Assembly: GCA_900474095.1 (NCBI GenBank) | Contig: UCOA01000021.1 | Span: forward strand, 1-47,897 | DNA from: Hyphomicrobiales bacterium | GTDB taxonomy: Bacteria > Pseudomonadota > Alphaproteobacteria > Rhizobiales > Rhizobiaceae | Direction: 5' to 3' | DNA: 47,897 nucleotides | Shown: piece after piece, positions 1 through 10,357 of the stretch | How positions within the stretch are numbered: the stretch's first letter is position 1 | How the letters are laid out: the number at the start of each line of letters is the position of its first letter | Position numbers and translations under genes: made by a program | Notes under the pieces: generated by a model | What the model saw: the letters and a program-made list of their open reading frames with translations, nothing else | Databases searched by the model: none | What the model was told of the DNA's origin: nothing

Positions 1-1484
1 TGGCGCTGGCCGCCGGACAGCGTCACGCCGTTTTCGCCGACCGGCGTGTCATAGCCTTGCGGCTGCGCGCGAATGAAGTCATGCGCATAGGCGAGCCTTG
101 CCGCTTCCTCGACCTCCGCGTCGGTCGCTTCCGGGCGGCCGTAGCGGATATTGTCGCGGATCGAGCCTTCGAAGAGGTAAGGCTGTTGCGAAACATAGGC
201 GAGGCCGTTGCGCAGCGATTGTTTGGTGACGTGGGCGATGTCCTGCCCGTCGATCAGGATTTCGCCGCCGGAAGGGTCGTAAAAGCGGGGAATGAGGCTG
301 ATCACGGTCGATTTGCCCGCGCCGGAAGGGCCGACCAGCGCTGTGGTCTTGCCGCCTTCCGCAACAAAGCTGACGCCCTTCAGGATGTCGTCGCCCTGGT
401 TATATCCGAAGCGGACGTCCCTGAATTCGATCGTCGCCTGCTGCATGGCAATATTGCCGGCACCCGGAAGATCGCGCTGATGGGGCACGGTATCGAGGAT
501 TTCATAGATCATCCGTGCATTGACGACGGCGCGCTCGAGCGAGACCTGGAGCCTCGCAAGCCGGCGGGCTGGATCATAGGCCATCAGGAGCGCGGTGACG
601 AAGGCGAAAAAGGCTCCTGGCTGGATGCCGTTGTAGATCGTGCGGAAAGCCGCATAGGCAAGCACGCTGGAAATCGCGAAGCCGGCAAAGGTTTCCGTCA
701 TCGGGGCGGTTCGTTCGCTTAAGCGGGCGATGCGGTTGGCGCGGTTTTCGGCTCGGTCGATGATGGTTTCGACCTTGGTCTTCAGTTGCTTCTCCATCGT
801 GAAGGCCTTGACGATGGTGATGCCCTGGATGGTTTCCTGCATGGCACCGAGCACGTGGCTGTTGATCTCGACGGATTCGCGGGTCGCCTGCTTCAGTCGC
901 CGCGAGACGTAGCGCAGGCCGATCAGCAATGGCGGCGCAATGACAAAGACGATCAGCGTCAGCAGCCAGTCCTTGCTGATCATCACCCCGATCAGCGCAA
1001 TGAGCGTCAGGAAATCACGCGCCAGCGACGTGACCGTCATGTTGAGCACATCGCGGATGCCGGAGACGTTCTGGCTGATCTGCGCGGAAATACGGGCGGA
1101 GCGAGTCTCGCTGAAATAGCCGACGCTCAAAGCCATGAGGTGCGAATAGAGCCTGCGCTGATAGCTGGCGACGATGCTGTTGCCAATCTTGGAAAGCGCC
1201 ACGGCCTGGCCGTAGGTGGCAAACCCGCGCACCACAAAGGCGATGAAGATCGCGCCGCAGATGTAAAGAACGATATCGGCCCGCTTGTTGGCGAAGGCCT
1301 CGTTGACCACCGATTCCATGATCCAGGCGGTGAAGGCGGTGGTGCCGGCGACGAGCGCAAGGCAGGCAATGGCGAAGATATAGCCGCGCAAATGCGCACG
1401 TCCGTTCTCGGCGATGACCCGCTTCAGGACACTGGTGATGGTCTCGCGGTCTACGGGTGGCAGCTTTGTCTTGGCTTGTTTCAA
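1..1484 (-). CDS. ABC exporter, fused permease/ATPase (MsbA-like), 3' end cut by window edge
   Basis: Half-transporter of the type that dimerises in the inner membrane and flips lipids or exports hydrophobic substrates. The N-terminal half encodes a hydrophobic six-helix membrane domain. The ATPase follows, with Walker A GPSGAGKST at about 305-331, a Q-loop region and the signature LSGGQRQ reading into base 1; Walker B and the H-loop lie outside the window. Start: TTG at 1484-1482 has a well-spaced AAGGAA upstream. An in-frame ATG at 1523-1521 has no ribosome binding site and follows an in-frame TGA, so it is the alternative. It lies about 100 bases downstream of glk on the same strand and may be co-transcribed. 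The fold is certain; the substrate is not. Confidence 0.9.
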   Translation of the reverse strand, partial: MKQAKTKLPPVDRETITSVLKRVIAENGRAHLRGYIFAIACLALVAGTTAFTAWIMESVVNEAFANKRADIVLYICGAIFIAFVVRGFATYGQAVALSKIGNSIVASYQRRLYSHLMALSVGYFSETRSARISAQISQNVSGIRDVLNMTVTSLARDFLTLIALIGVMISKDWLLTLIVFVIAPPLLIGLRYVSRRLKQATRESVEINSHVLGAMQETIQGITIVKAFTMEKQLKTKVETIIDRAENRANRIARLSERTAPMTETFAGFAISSVLAYAAFRTIYNGIQPGAFFAFVTALLMAYDPARRLARLQVSLERAVVNARMIYEILDTVPHQRDLPGAGNIAMQQATIEFRDVRFGYNQGDDILKGVSFVAEGGKTTALVGPSGAGKSTVISLIPRFYDPSGGEILIDGQDIAHVTKQSLRNGLAYVSQQPYLFEGSIRDNIRYGRPEATDAEVEEAARLAYAHDFIRAQPQGYDTPVGENGVTLSGGQR

Positions 1485-1585
1485 GCTGGTTTCCTTAAAG
1501 CCCGACGCGCTTGCAGGCGCCATATTTCAGCGGGGTCTATAGTCCCTTGATCCCTCTTTGGCGAGTCTTGACCCCGGTTCGCCCC

Positions 1586-2611
1586 TCAAGTTCTCCAGCG
1601 CCGTCCCTCAGTTGCCACACCAAACCGTGACGGCGTGCGAGAATAGGCGGCAAGGCCCGAAAGGGCAGCCGTCGGGTGGGTGACGACGAAAGTCGGGATG
1701 GTCTTGAGAAGCTCCGAGTGCGGCGCCTTGTCTTCGAAGGCGGCGCGGAACGCCGGTTTTCTCAGGGCCGGCAGGATTTTCTGGGAAATGCCGCCCGCGA
1801 GGAAAACACCGCCGCGCGCCATGAAGATCATGGCCATGTCGCCGGCGACGCGGCCGAGATAGGTGGAAAACAGAGAGATGGTTTCCACCGCCGCCTCATC
1901 ACGTTCGGCGAGCGCACTGGTCGTCACGGCGGCCGGGTCGGGCAGCTCCGGATACCAGGCTTTTGATTCGCAGACCGCACGGTAAATGTTCATGATGCCG
2001 CGGCCGCAAAGAAGCTGCTCGGCCGAAATGCGGCCCTCGATCGGTTCGAGGAAGGGCCAGATCTGATAGTCGCGCTCGGTGCGCGGCCCGACATCGACAT
2101 GGCCGCCTTCGCCGGGAACCGGGATCCAGCTACGCTGGGCATGAACGAGGCCAGCCACGCCAAGACCGGTTCCCGGGCCGAGCACGGCACACGATGCGTC
2201 TTCGAGAATGCTGCCGGGGCCGATCTGCTCGCGACCTTCCGCGCCGATCGAGGCAATCGCCAGCGCCTGCGCCTCAAAATCGTTGATGATGATCACGTCC
2301 TCGAGCGAAAGCGCCGTCAGCATGTCTTTCGGCTTGATAACCCAGCCGGCATTGGTGAGCGGAATATCGTCGCCCTTGACCGGGCCGGCAACCGCAATGA
2401 TCGCCGAGCGCGGCTGCACCGAGGTCTTGTCGAGGATGCTGGTCTGCAGCGCTTCCTCGATGCTGGCATAGCTCGTGGTCGGAATGATCGGGAACAGTTT
2501 CGGCTCGGCGAAGGCGTCGAGCAGCAGCGCGAAGCGCGCATTGGTTCCGCCGATATCCCCGATCAGGATCGGAAAGGTGAGGCTGCTTTCGGTGTCTGTG
2601 AGCGTTGGCAT
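1586..2611 (-). CDS. glk: Glucokinase
   Basis: Cytosolic ATP-dependent phosphorylation of glucose to glucose-6-phosphate. The 341-residue protein has the proteobacterial Glk pattern: phosphate-1 loop GDIGGTN at residues 18-24, the catalytic segment INDFEAQAL near 110, GPGTGLGV near 145 and PGEGGH near 165, with a glycine-rich FLAGGIS adenosine motif near 270. Length is slightly above the E. coli enzyme because of short extensions at both ends. The start ATG lies 44 bases after the mgsA stop, which suggests mgsA and glk are one transcript. This links glucose entry with the methylglyoxal bypass of lower glycolysis. Confidence 0.95.
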   Translation of the reverse strand: MPTLTDTESSLTFPILIGDIGGTNARFALLLDAFAEPKLFPIIPTTSYASIEEALQTSILDKTSVQPRSAIIAVAGPVKGDDIPLTNAGWVIKPKDMLTALSLEDVIIINDFEAQALAIASIGAEGREQIGPGSILEDASCAVLGPGTGLGVAGLVHAQRSWIPVPGEGGHVDVGPRTERDYQIWPFLEPIEGRISAEQLLCGRGIMNIYRAVCESKAWYPELPDPAAVTTSALAERDEAAVETISLFSTYLGRVAGDMAMIFMARGGVFLAGGISQKILPALRKPAFRAAFEDKAPHSELLKTIPTFVVTHPTAALSGLAAYSRTPSRFGVATEGRRWRT

Positions 2612-2655
2612 GGGAACGTTCCGTTGTGATCGGGCGGGCTCGAAACAAAGCTGTA

Positions 2656-3036
2656 TCAGGGATGATGGAAGTCGATCAACCGTTCTGCCGTTGCCCGGTT
2701 CAGCGCCATCGGGATGTCGTAGACCGTCGCGAGCCGCATCAGCGCCTTGACGTCGACATCATGCGGCATGGCGGTGAGGGGATCGGTGAAGAAGATCAGC
2801 ATGTGCACGTCGCCGGTGGCGATCATCGCGCCGATCTGCTGATCGCCGCCGAGTGGGCCGCTCTTCAGGCGAATGATCTCGAGGCTTGGACAGGCCTCCT
2901 GCACCCGACCGCCAGTCGTGCCGGTGGCAACGACCTTCCAGCGCGCCAGCACGGATTCGTTCGCCTTGGCAAAGGCTGCCAGGTCGTCTTTCTTCTGGTC
3001 ATGCGCAATCAGCGCCACGCACTTTTGACTGGTCAT
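2656..3036 (-). CDS. mgsA: Methylglyoxal synthase
   Basis: Converts dihydroxyacetone phosphate to methylglyoxal plus phosphate, a phosphate-releasing bypass when triose phosphates accumulate. The 126-residue protein carries ALIAHD at the N-terminus, ATGTTGG in the phosphate-binding region, the [11 protein letters not shown] segment holding the catalytic Asp, and FFTDPL followed by [13 protein letters not shown]. It is shorter at the C-terminus than the 152-residue E. coli enzyme, as many alphaproteobacterial forms are. It is first in a probable mgsA-glk unit. A perfect 12-base palindrome CGATTTAAATCG at 3073-3084 lies just upstream and could be part of the control region. Confidence 0.95.
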   Translation of the reverse strand: MTSQKCVALIAHDQKKDDLAAFAKANESVLARWKVVATGTTGGRVQEACPSLEIIRLKSGPLGGDQQIGAMIATGDVHMLIFFTDPLTAMPHDVDVKALMRLATVYDIPMALNRATAERLIDFHHP

Positions 3037-3146
3037 CCCCGAACCCCGGCGTCAACCGACCATGACGGTCTTCGATTTAAATCGATTTGAATTCCTGTAC
3101 AGCACAGTTCCGCGCTTGGAAAGCGCTTAAAGGCGGCTCGGATGAT

Positions 3147-4223
3147 CTACTGAAGGGAGGGACGGGAAACGGGGATCGGAATGGTGTTGTCCGGCAGATC
3201 ACCGGCCCCGGCATTGATCACCTGCTGGATCGCCGCATCGCCAGTCTGTGACGCTGGCTGGACCTGGGGCGCGACATAGGCGGTGCCAACGGTCGCCGAC
3301 TGTCCGGACGCTGCGGGAGCGGCAAGCACGGCGGCGCAGGCTTTCGGCAGGTCGGAAAGCGTCGCGAATCTCGGCTTCACCGGCTTTTCGCCAGGCTTCT
3401 TTCCCGGCTTGGCCCAGGGTTCCTTGGTAAACCACCAGGCCAGCGACTTGTCGCAACCATCGCCGCTTGCCACGGGTGCCTGCGCCTTGCAGCCGGAGGT
3501 GCCGGCCGGGCAATGCATGCGAATGTGGAAATGTTCGTCATGGCCATAGATCGGGCGGACCTTGCCGAGCAGCGAGCGGTCGCCGGTCCAGGTGTCGCAC
3601 AGCTTTTTCTTGATCGCCGGATTGACGAAGACCCGCTCCACTTGCGGATAACTTGCAGCCCGCATGACGACCTTGGCATGGGCCGGCGTCCAGCGCTTGG
3701 AGTTCACGGTCAGGAATTTGCTCTTGTCGAGCATGGAGGTGAACGGCAGATCCTCCCGCGCCTGAGCGGACAGGCGCTGCTCGGGCATCGGCGTGAACCA
3801 GATATCCGCATCGAGCCCGACCTGGTGGGACGAGTGTCCGGAGAGCATCGGTCCGCCGCGCGGCTGGGAAATGTCGCCGATGAGGATGCCGGAACCCCAG
3901 CCGAGCCGGACGGCATCCTTCGAGAATTTTTCAAGAAGCTCGATCATCGCCGGATTGCCCCAGCGTCGGTTTCGCGACAGGCGCATCGCCTGCCAGGTAG
4001 GCCCATCCGTCGGGATCGCCACAGCTCCAGCCATGCAGCCCTTGGCATAAAATCCGATCGGGCTGGGCGCGGAATTGCTGGGCAGCTGGACCGTGCCGAA
4101 GAGCTGCTTGGCGGGCGTGTCGTCGGCCGAGGCCGCATCGCCGCTGACAAGGCTCGAGCTGATCAGCGCTGCAAGCGCGATCGATCCCAGATGCCGAAAG
4201 AGTCCTGCCTTTATCACTGTCAT
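3147..4223 (-). CDS. mepA: Penicillin-insensitive murein endopeptidase MepA
   Basis: Periplasmic LAS-type zinc peptidase that cuts D-alanyl-meso-diaminopimelyl cross-links in peptidoglycan. The chosen ATG gives 358 residues beginning with a signal peptide (MTVIKAGLFRHLG, a hydrophobic stretch, then an Ala-rich cleavage area near residue 30). Zinc and catalytic motifs are visible: SGHSSHQVGLDAD (His and Asp ligands) and GHDEHFHIRM. The Cys-bearing segments typical of MepA are present. The C-terminal 60 residues are a low-complexity Ala/Gln/Pro tail. In-frame ATGs at 4247 and 4319 would add a non-signal N-terminus, so they were set aside. It is divergent from yejA across about 210 bases. Confidence 0.92.
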   Translation of the reverse strand: MTVIKAGLFRHLGSIALAALISSSLVSGDAASADDTPAKQLFGTVQLPSNSAPSPIGFYAKGCMAGAVAIPTDGPTWQAMRLSRNRRWGNPAMIELLEKFSKDAVRLGWGSGILIGDISQPRGGPMLSGHSSHQVGLDADIWFTPMPEQRLSAQAREDLPFTSMLDKSKFLTVNSKRWTPAHAKVVMRAASYPQVERVFVNPAIKKKLCDTWTGDRSLLGKVRPIYGHDEHFHIRMHCPAGTSGCKAQAPVASGDGCDKSLAWWFTKEPWAKPGKKPGEKPVKPRFATLSDLPKACAAVLAAPAASGQSATVGTAYVAPQVQPASQTGDAAIQQVINAGAGDLPDNTIPIPVSRPSLQ

Positions 4224-4436
4224 CCCCGCTGATTCCCCGATCTTCATAGTGCCGCATGTCGAAGCATCGCTCCAGCCGCGATTGTTCTCGCTTGGCGTGA
4301 CACTGTGTCTTTGCGTCAACCTTGCAGAGCTTGCGATGCTGACCCAAAAAAAATGCCTGATTTGAGGCGGGTTCTGTCAATTGCCCGGATTTTGCCTATT
4401 CTGTTCTTCAAACAAAGAAAAAAGGGAAAAAGCTGG

Positions 4437-6299
4437 ATGCAGCGATTTGGCATGACTTTCAGAAGCGTGGTGATCTTGGCCGCAGTCTTTCTGTCCCTGA
4501 CCGCGGCAGCGGTCGCTGAGGAGCCGGAATGGCATGGCGGCACAGCGACGGTGGGTGAACTGAAATACAAGGACGGATTTGCGCGCTTCGACTATGTCAA
4601 TCCGGACGCGCCGAAGGGCGGTAATGTAAACCTGACGGCTTCAGGTACCTTCGACACGCTCAACTCGCTTTTGGCCAAAGGCGAAATCGCGGCCGGCATG
4701 GCATCACCCCCCGCCGGCAATCTCGTATATGACCGGCTGATGACGCCTTCGATGGACGAGATCGCCTCCGATTATGGTCTCCTGGCCGAAGCCATCGCCT
4801 TTCCCGACGATTTTGGCTTCGTCAAATTTCGATTGCGGCCGGAAGCCAAATGGGCGGATGGTCAGCCGGTGACGCCGGAGGATGTTGTTTTTAGTTTCGA
4901 GAAAACCAAGGAACTCGATCCCCAGAAGGAATTCTATTACAAGCACGTGACCAAGGCGGAAAAGACCGGCGACCGCGAAATCACGTTCTCCTTCGACGAG
5001 AAGAACAACCGTGAACTGCCGAAGATCGTCGGCGAACTGATGATCGTTCCAAAGCACTGGTGGGAAGGCAAGGACGCCAACGGCATCCAGCGCGACATCT
5101 CGAAAACCACGCTCGAAATCCCGATGGGCTCCGGCCCTTACAAGATTGCGGCAATGACGCCGGGAGCAACCATCCGCTACGAACTGCGCGACGACTATTG
5201 GGGCAAGAACCTCAACGTGAATATCGGCCATAACAATTTCAGGTCCTACACCTATTCCTATTATGGCGACCTCGATGTTGCCTTCGAGGCGTTTCGTTCG
5301 GGCAATGCGGACTACTGGTGGGAAAATTCGGCCAAGCGCTGGGCGACGGCCTATGATTTCCCTGCCGTCAAGGATGGTCGCATCAAGCGGGAAGTTCTCG
5401 ACAACGACTACCGCAGCAGCGGTATCCTGGTCGGTTTCATCCCCAATCTGCGCCGCGAAAAGTTTCAGGACCCGCGTGTGCGCGAGGCACTCAACTACGC
5501 CTTCGATTTCGAAGAGCTGAAGCGCACGATCTTCTATAATCAGTATGATCGCATCAACAGCTACTTTTTCGGCTCCGAACTCGCCTCAAGCGGATTGCCA
5601 CAGGGCCGTGAGCTGGAGATCCTGAATGAACTGAAGGATCAGGTTCCGCCGGTGGTCTTCACGAAGGAGTACAAGAATCCCGTTGGCGGCGATCCCAAGA
5701 AACTGCGCGACAATCTGCGACAGGCGATCGCTCTGTTCAAGGAGGCCGGTTATCAACTCAAGGGTAACCGAATGGTCAACTCAAAGACCGGCGAACCCTT
5801 CAGTTTTGAAATCTTGCTCGATGGACCGACGATCGAGATCGTAGCGCTGCCTTTTGCGCAAAATCTCAAGAAGATCGGCGTTCAAGTCAGCGTTCGTACC
5901 GTGGATGCGTCGCAATATACCAACCGCTGGCGTTCGCGCGATTTCGACGTGATCTACCTCGGCTGGGGCCAGTCCTTGAACCCCGGCAACGAACAGGCGG
6001 AATATTGGGGCTCGGAATCCGCCAAGCGCGATGGCTCGCAGAATTATGCCGGCATCAGCGATCCGGGCATCGATGCGCTCATTCGCCGGATTATCTTCGC
6101 CAAGGATCGCGATGAACTCATTGCCACGACCAAGGTGCTCGATCGTGTCCTGCTCGCCCATCACTATGTCATCCCCAGCTACACCGGACGCTATTCCCGG
6201 ATCGCCTATTCCGCAAACCTCGAACGGCCCCGCGAGCTCCCGAAATACGCCGTCGGATTCCCGACGATCTGGTGGTCGAAGGCAGCCGCCGCTCAATGA
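4437..6299 (+). CDS. yejA: Periplasmic oligopeptide-binding protein YejA
   Basis: Solute-binding protein (SBP_bac_5 family) that captures peptides in the periplasm and delivers them to YejBE. The 620-residue product begins with a signal peptide (basic start, hydrophobic core VVILAAVFLSL, cleavage around AAAVAEE). The mature part has the family pattern, including LAEAIAFPDDF, RLRPEAKWADGQPVTPEDVVFSF and a domain that ends in an IWWSKA tail. A purine-rich AAGGGAAAAAG precedes the ATG. It is the first gene of yejABEF. The 176-base gap to yejB contrasts with the overlaps between the later genes and would permit separate control of the binding protein. In rhizobia and enterics this system takes up microcin C-like and host antimicrobial peptides. 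Confidence 0.93.
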   Translation: MQRFGMTFRSVVILAAVFLSLTAAAVAEEPEWHGGTATVGELKYKDGFARFDYVNPDAPKGGNVNLTASGTFDTLNSLLAKGEIAAGMASPPAGNLVYDRLMTPSMDEIASDYGLLAEAIAFPDDFGFVKFRLRPEAKWADGQPVTPEDVVFSFEKTKELDPQKEFYYKHVTKAEKTGDREITFSFDEKNNRELPKIVGELMIVPKHWWEGKDANGIQRDISKTTLEIPMGSGPYKIAAMTPGATIRYELRDDYWGKNLNVNIGHNNFRSYTYSYYGDLDVAFEAFRSGNADYWWENSAKRWATAYDFPAVKDGRIKREVLDNDYRSSGILVGFIPNLRREKFQDPRVREALNYAFDFEELKRTIFYNQYDRINSYFFGSELASSGLPQGRELEILNELKDQVPPVVFTKEYKNPVGGDPKKLRDNLRQAIALFKEAGYQLKGNRMVNSKTGEPFSFEILLDGPTIEIVALPFAQNLKKIGVQVSVRTVDASQYTNRWRSRDFDVIYLGWGQSLNPGNEQAEYWGSESAKRDGSQNYAGISDPGIDALIRRIIFAKDRDELIATTKVLDRVLLAHHYVIPSYTGRYSRIAYSANLERPRELPKYAVGFPTIWWSKAAAAQ

Positions 6300-6475
6300 A
6301 AGCCTTGCGCACGGCTCGTCCTGTACTCCAAATGCACGCAAGCGAATCAGTTGGGCGCCGAAGCCGGTCGTGGCGGCGGCGCCTTGAAGGAGACCAGCGG
6401 ATTGACTGAAAACAGGTGCGTTGCCGAGTGCGGATCAAATCGGATTGCCGGAAGCGGCAGGCAGGAGGTTCGCTG

Positions 6476-7567
6476 ATGGGTGCCTATATTCTGCGGCGCC
6501 TGATTCTGATGATCCCGACGATCGTCGGCATTATGGCCATCTCCTTCGCCGTCGTTCAGTTTGCCCCCGGTGGACCGGTGGAGCAGGTCATCTCCGACCT
6601 CACGGGCCAGAACCAGGGCGGCGACCGGCTTTCCGGCGGCAGCGGCGACCTCGGCATGCAGTCAGGCGGCGACGAATTTTCTGGAAAATACCGCGGCGCA
6701 CAGGGGCTGGATCCGGAGTTCATTGCAAAGCTCGAGAAGCAGTTCGGTTTCGACAAGCCGCCGCTCGAACGGTTCGGCCTGATGATGTGGAACTATATCC
6801 GCTTCGATTTCGGCGAAAGCTTCTTCCGCAACACCTCGGTGATCGACCTGATCCTCGATAAGATGCCGGTGTCGATCTCGCTGGGCCTCTGGATTCTTCT
6901 GTTTTCCTACGCGATCTCCATTCCGCTCGGCATAAAAAAAGCCATCTCGGATGGCTCGACCTTCGATGTCTGGACCTCCGGCATCATCATCATCGGCTAT
7001 GCGGTGCCGGGCTTCCTGTTCGGCATCCTGCTGATCGTGCTCTTTGCCGGCGGCTCGTTCCTCGACTGGTTCCCGTTGCGCGGCATCGTCTCGGATAATT
7101 TCGTCCAATTGAACTGGTGGCAGAAGATCCTCGATTATTTCTGGCACATGACACTGCCCTTGATCACGTTACTGATGTCGGCCTTTGCAACGACGACACT
7201 GCTGACGAAGAATTCCTTCATCGACGAGATCAAGAAGCAGTATGTCACCACGGCCCGCGCCAAGGGTCTGAACGAGCGGCAGGTCCTCTACCGGCACGTA
7301 TTCCGCAACGCCATGCTGATCATCATCGCCGGATTTCCGGGCGCCTTCATCACGGCTTTTTTTACGGGATCGCTTTTGACGGAATACATTTTCTCGCTCG
7401 ATGGTCTCGGCCGGCTTGGATACGAATCCGTCGTCAAGCGCGATTACCCCATTGTCTTTGCAACGCTCTATATCTTCTCGCTGATGGGGCTGCTTGTCGG
7501 CCTGCTGTCGGATCTGATTTATACCTGGGTAGATCCACGCATCGACTTCGAGCGGAGGGATGTCTGA
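6476..7567 (+). CDS. yejB: Peptide ABC transporter permease YejB
   Basis: Inner-membrane permease of the DppB/OppB class. The 363-residue protein starts [15 protein letters not shown], the usual first helix of this family. A long Gly/Ser/Asp-rich periplasmic segment follows at about residues 40-80, and then a set of hydrophobic helices. The EAA coupling loop is visible as [21 protein letters not shown] (about 261-281), the part that contacts the ATPase. The ATG is preceded by an ideal AGGAGG at normal spacing. The stop overlaps the yejE start as TGATG, so the two permeases are translationally coupled. Confidence 0.94.
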   Translation: MGAYILRRLILMIPTIVGIMAISFAVVQFAPGGPVEQVISDLTGQNQGGDRLSGGSGDLGMQSGGDEFSGKYRGAQGLDPEFIAKLEKQFGFDKPPLERFGLMMWNYIRFDFGESFFRNTSVIDLILDKMPVSISLGLWILLFSYAISIPLGIKKAISDGSTFDVWTSGIIIIGYAVPGFLFGILLIVLFAGGSFLDWFPLRGIVSDNFVQLNWWQKILDYFWHMTLPLITLLMSAFATTTLLTKNSFIDEIKKQYVTTARAKGLNERQVLYRHVFRNAMLIIIAGFPGAFITAFFTGSLLTEYIFSLDGLGRLGYESVVKRDYPIVFATLYIFSLMGLLVGLLSDLIYTWVDPRIDFERRDV

Positions 7568-8709
7568 TGGCAGATATCATCTCCACCAATCCGGCCCTCG
7601 TCACGGGCGCTCCCGGCAGGCTGTCGCCCATCAACCAGCGCCGCTGGGAGAATTTCAGGGCCAACCGGCGCGGCTACTGGTCATTCTGGATCTTCATGGT
7701 GCTGTTCGGCCTTAGCCTCTGCGCCGAATTCATCGCCAACGACAAGCCGGTCCTCGCCTCCTACAAGGGCGAAATCCTGGTGCCGGTGCTGGTCAACTAT
7801 CCGGAAGAGAAGTTCGGCGGCTTTCTTGCCGAAACGGATTACCGCTCCGACTATATCCGAGACGAGATCAATGCCAATGGTTGGATGATCTGGCCACCGA
7901 TCCGCTATTCCTACCAGACCGCCAATTCCAACATCCCGCATTCGGCTCCAACGGCGCCCTTCTGGTTGATGGACAAGGCGGAACGCTGCGCCGGCTATCC
8001 GCAGGGCGAGAACGACCCGGGCTGCACGCTCGGCAACCTCAACTGGATTGGCACGGACGATCAGGCCCGCGATGTTGCCGCCCGGATGATCTACGGCTTC
8101 CGTATTTCGGTTCTCTTCGGTCTGGCCTTGACCATAGCATCCGCCATTGTCGGCGTTTCCGCCGGGGCTGTGCAGGGCTATTTCGGCGGCTGGACGGACC
8201 TGCTCCTGCAGCGCTTCATCGAGATCTGGTCGTCGATGCCGGTGCTCTATATTCTGCTCATCATCGCGGCGATCCTGCCCCCCGGCTTTTTCGTGCTGCT
8301 CGGCATCATGCTGCTCTTCTCCTGGGTCGGTTTCGTCGGCATCGTGCGGGCCGAGTTTCTGAGAGCCCGCAATTTTGAATATGTCCGGGCCGCCCGGGCG
8401 CTCGGCGTCAACAACCGGACGATCATGTTCCGCCACTTGCTTCCCAATGCCATGGTGGCGACCTTGACCTTCCTGCCGTTCATCCTCTCCGGCTCGATCA
8501 CCACACTCACCTCGCTCGATTTTCTTGGCTTCGGCATGCCGCCGGGCTCCGCCTCGCTCGGCGAATTGATCTCGCAGGGCAAGTCCAACCTGCAGGCCCC
8601 CTGGCTTGGCCTCACGGCTTTCGTGGTCATGTCCGTCATGCTGTCGCTGCTGATCTTCATCGGCGAAGCGGCCCGCGACGCCTTTGACCCGAGGAAGACG
8701 TTCAGATGA
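7567..8709 (+). CDS. yejE: Peptide ABC transporter permease YejE
   Basis: Second permease of the Yej importer, DppC/OppC class, which pairs with YejB. It has 380 residues. A cytoplasmic N-terminus with RRGYWSFWIF precedes the first helix. A large periplasmic loop (about 60-165) contains the IGTDDQARD motif typical of DppC-type proteins. Five hydrophobic helices follow, with the coupling loop AARALGVNNRTIMFRHLLPNA around 272-292. The start codon overlaps the yejB stop by one base and its own stop overlaps the yejF start as ATGA, so the three genes are tightly coupled. The protein ends [10 protein letters not shown], a common YejE/DppC ending. Confidence 0.94.
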   Translation: MADIISTNPALVTGAPGRLSPINQRRWENFRANRRGYWSFWIFMVLFGLSLCAEFIANDKPVLASYKGEILVPVLVNYPEEKFGGFLAETDYRSDYIRDEINANGWMIWPPIRYSYQTANSNIPHSAPTAPFWLMDKAERCAGYPQGENDPGCTLGNLNWIGTDDQARDVAARMIYGFRISVLFGLALTIASAIVGVSAGAVQGYFGGWTDLLLQRFIEIWSSMPVLYILLIIAAILPPGFFVLLGIMLLFSWVGFVGIVRAEFLRARNFEYVRAARALGVNNRTIMFRHLLPNAMVATLTFLPFILSGSITTLTSLDFLGFGMPPGSASLGELISQGKSNLQAPWLGLTAFVVMSVMLSLLIFIGEAARDAFDPRKTFR

Positions 8710-10346
8710 GCATCGCGATGACAGATACACTCCTTTCCGTGCGCGATCTCTCCGTTGCCTTCCATCAGGGCGGCAACACGTCGCTCGCGGTCGATAGCAT
8801 CTCCTTCGACATCAAGCGCGGCGAAGTCGTTGCTCTGGTCGGCGAATCCGGCTCGGGAAAATCGGTTTCGGCCAATTCGATCCTGAAACTGCTGCCCTAT
8901 CCCGCGGCAAGCCACCCTGGCGGGGAAATCCTGTTCAACGGCAAGGATCTGATGACGGCCTCGGATGCCGAACTGCGCCAGGTGCGCGGCAACGATATCA
9001 CGATGATTTTCCAGGAGCCGATGACCTCGCTCAATCCGCTGCATTCGATCGAGCGGCAAATCGCCGAAATTCTCGACCTGCACCAAGGCATCACCGGCGC
9101 CGCTGCCAAAACCCGCGTCTTGGAACTGCTCAATCAGGTCGGCATCCGCGAGCCGGAAAAACGCCTCTCTGCCTATCCGCATGAGCTGTCCGGCGGCCAG
9201 CGCCAGCGTGTCATGATTGCCATGGCGCTCGCCAACCGACCAGAATTGTTGATCGCCGACGAGCCGACAACGGCGCTCGACGTGACCGTCCAGGCGCAGA
9301 TTCTCGAGCTTCTGAAGAAGCTCAAGGATGACCACGACATGTCGATGCTGTTCATCACCCATGATCTCGGCATCGTCCGCAAGATCGCCGACCGGGTCTG
9401 CGTCATGACCAAGGGCAAGATCGTCGAAACCGGTCCGACATCGGAGATCTTCGCGAACCCGCAGCACGCCTATACTCGCCATCTTTTGGCCTCGGAACCA
9501 AAGGGCGTACCGCCCGTCTCCGATACCTCCAAGCCGGTAGTAATCGAAGCAAAGGACATGAAGGTCTGGTTCCCGATCAAGGCCGGTTTTTTGCGCAAGG
9601 TCGTTGACCATGTGAAGGCGGTCGATGGCATCGACCTGACGCTGCGTGCAGGCCAGACACTCGGCGTCGTCGGCGAATCCGGTTCCGGCAAGACGACGCT
9701 CGGCCTTGCATTAACGCGCCTGATCTCCTCGAAGGGCCGTATCAGCTTCATCGGCAATGAAATTGCCGGCTATTCGTTCAAGCAGATGCGGCCCTTGCGC
9801 AGCCGCATGCAGATCGTCTTCCAGGATCCATACGGCTCTCTCAGCCCACGCATGGCGATCAGCGACATTGTCGGCGAGGGGCTGAAGGTGCACGAGCCCG
9901 CCCTCTCTGAGAAGGAACGCGATGCCCGCGTGGCGGCAGCGCTGGAGGAAGTCGGTCTCGATGCGGCGACCCGCTGGAGGTACCCGCACGAATTCTCCGG
10001 CGGTCAGCGACAGCGTGTCGCCATTGCCCGCGCCATGGTTCTCAAACCCCAGTTCGTCATGCTCGATGAACCGACCTCGGCGCTCGACATGAGCGTGCAG
10101 GCGCAGGTGGTCGATCTGCTGCGCGACCTGCAGGCGAAACATTCGCTCGCCTATCTCTTCATCAGCCACGACCTGAAGGTCGTCAGAGCGCTCGCCAATG
10201 ACATGATCGTCATGCGGCTCGGCAAGGTGGTGGAGCAGGGACCGTCTGAACGCATTTTCACCGCGCCGCAGGAAGACTATACCAAGGCGCTGATGGCCGC
10301 CGCCTTCAACATGGAAGCGGTCAACGTGCCCGCTATCAATCAATAG
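8706..10346 (+). CDS. yejF: Tandem ATPase of the peptide importer YejF
   Basis: Cytoplasmic energising subunit with two ATP-binding domains in one 546-residue chain. Domain 1: Walker A GESGSGKS near 45, signature LSGGQRQR near 160, Walker [13 protein letters not shown] near 180. Domain 2: Walker [10 protein letters not shown] near 325, signature FSGGQRQR near 440, Walker [13 protein letters not shown] near 460. Each domain is followed by the oligopeptide-transporter C-terminal extension ([11 protein letters not shown] and [11 protein letters not shown]). It begins inside the last codons of yejE (ATGA). A second ATG at 8718 is possible. No residue needed for ATP hydrolysis appears to be missing. 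Confidence 0.95.
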   Translation: MSIAMTDTLLSVRDLSVAFHQGGNTSLAVDSISFDIKRGEVVALVGESGSGKSVSANSILKLLPYPAASHPGGEILFNGKDLMTASDAELRQVRGNDITMIFQEPMTSLNPLHSIERQIAEILDLHQGITGAAAKTRVLELLNQVGIREPEKRLSAYPHELSGGQRQRVMIAMALANRPELLIADEPTTALDVTVQAQILELLKKLKDDHDMSMLFITHDLGIVRKIADRVCVMTKGKIVETGPTSEIFANPQHAYTRHLLASEPKGVPPVSDTSKPVVIEAKDMKVWFPIKAGFLRKVVDHVKAVDGIDLTLRAGQTLGVVGESGSGKTTLGLALTRLISSKGRISFIGNEIAGYSFKQMRPLRSRMQIVFQDPYGSLSPRMAISDIVGEGLKVHEPALSEKERDARVAAALEEVGLDAATRWRYPHEFSGGQRQRVAIARAMVLKPQFVMLDEPTSALDMSVQAQVVDLLRDLQAKHSLAYLFISHDLKVVRALANDMIVMRLGKVVEQGPSERIFTAPQEDYTKALMAAAFNMEAVNVPAINQ

Positions 10347-10357
10347 AGTTCCGTTTC

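Noticed and set aside
3073..3084. Palindrome CGATTTAAATCG upstream of mgsA as a named operator
   Set aside because: It is perfect but short, and no known regulator with this exact site can be named; mentioned only in the mgsA entry.
8247..9611. A 454-codon minus-strand open frame inside yejE-yejF
   Set aside because: It lies opposite clear permease and ATPase motifs and has no recognisable domain.
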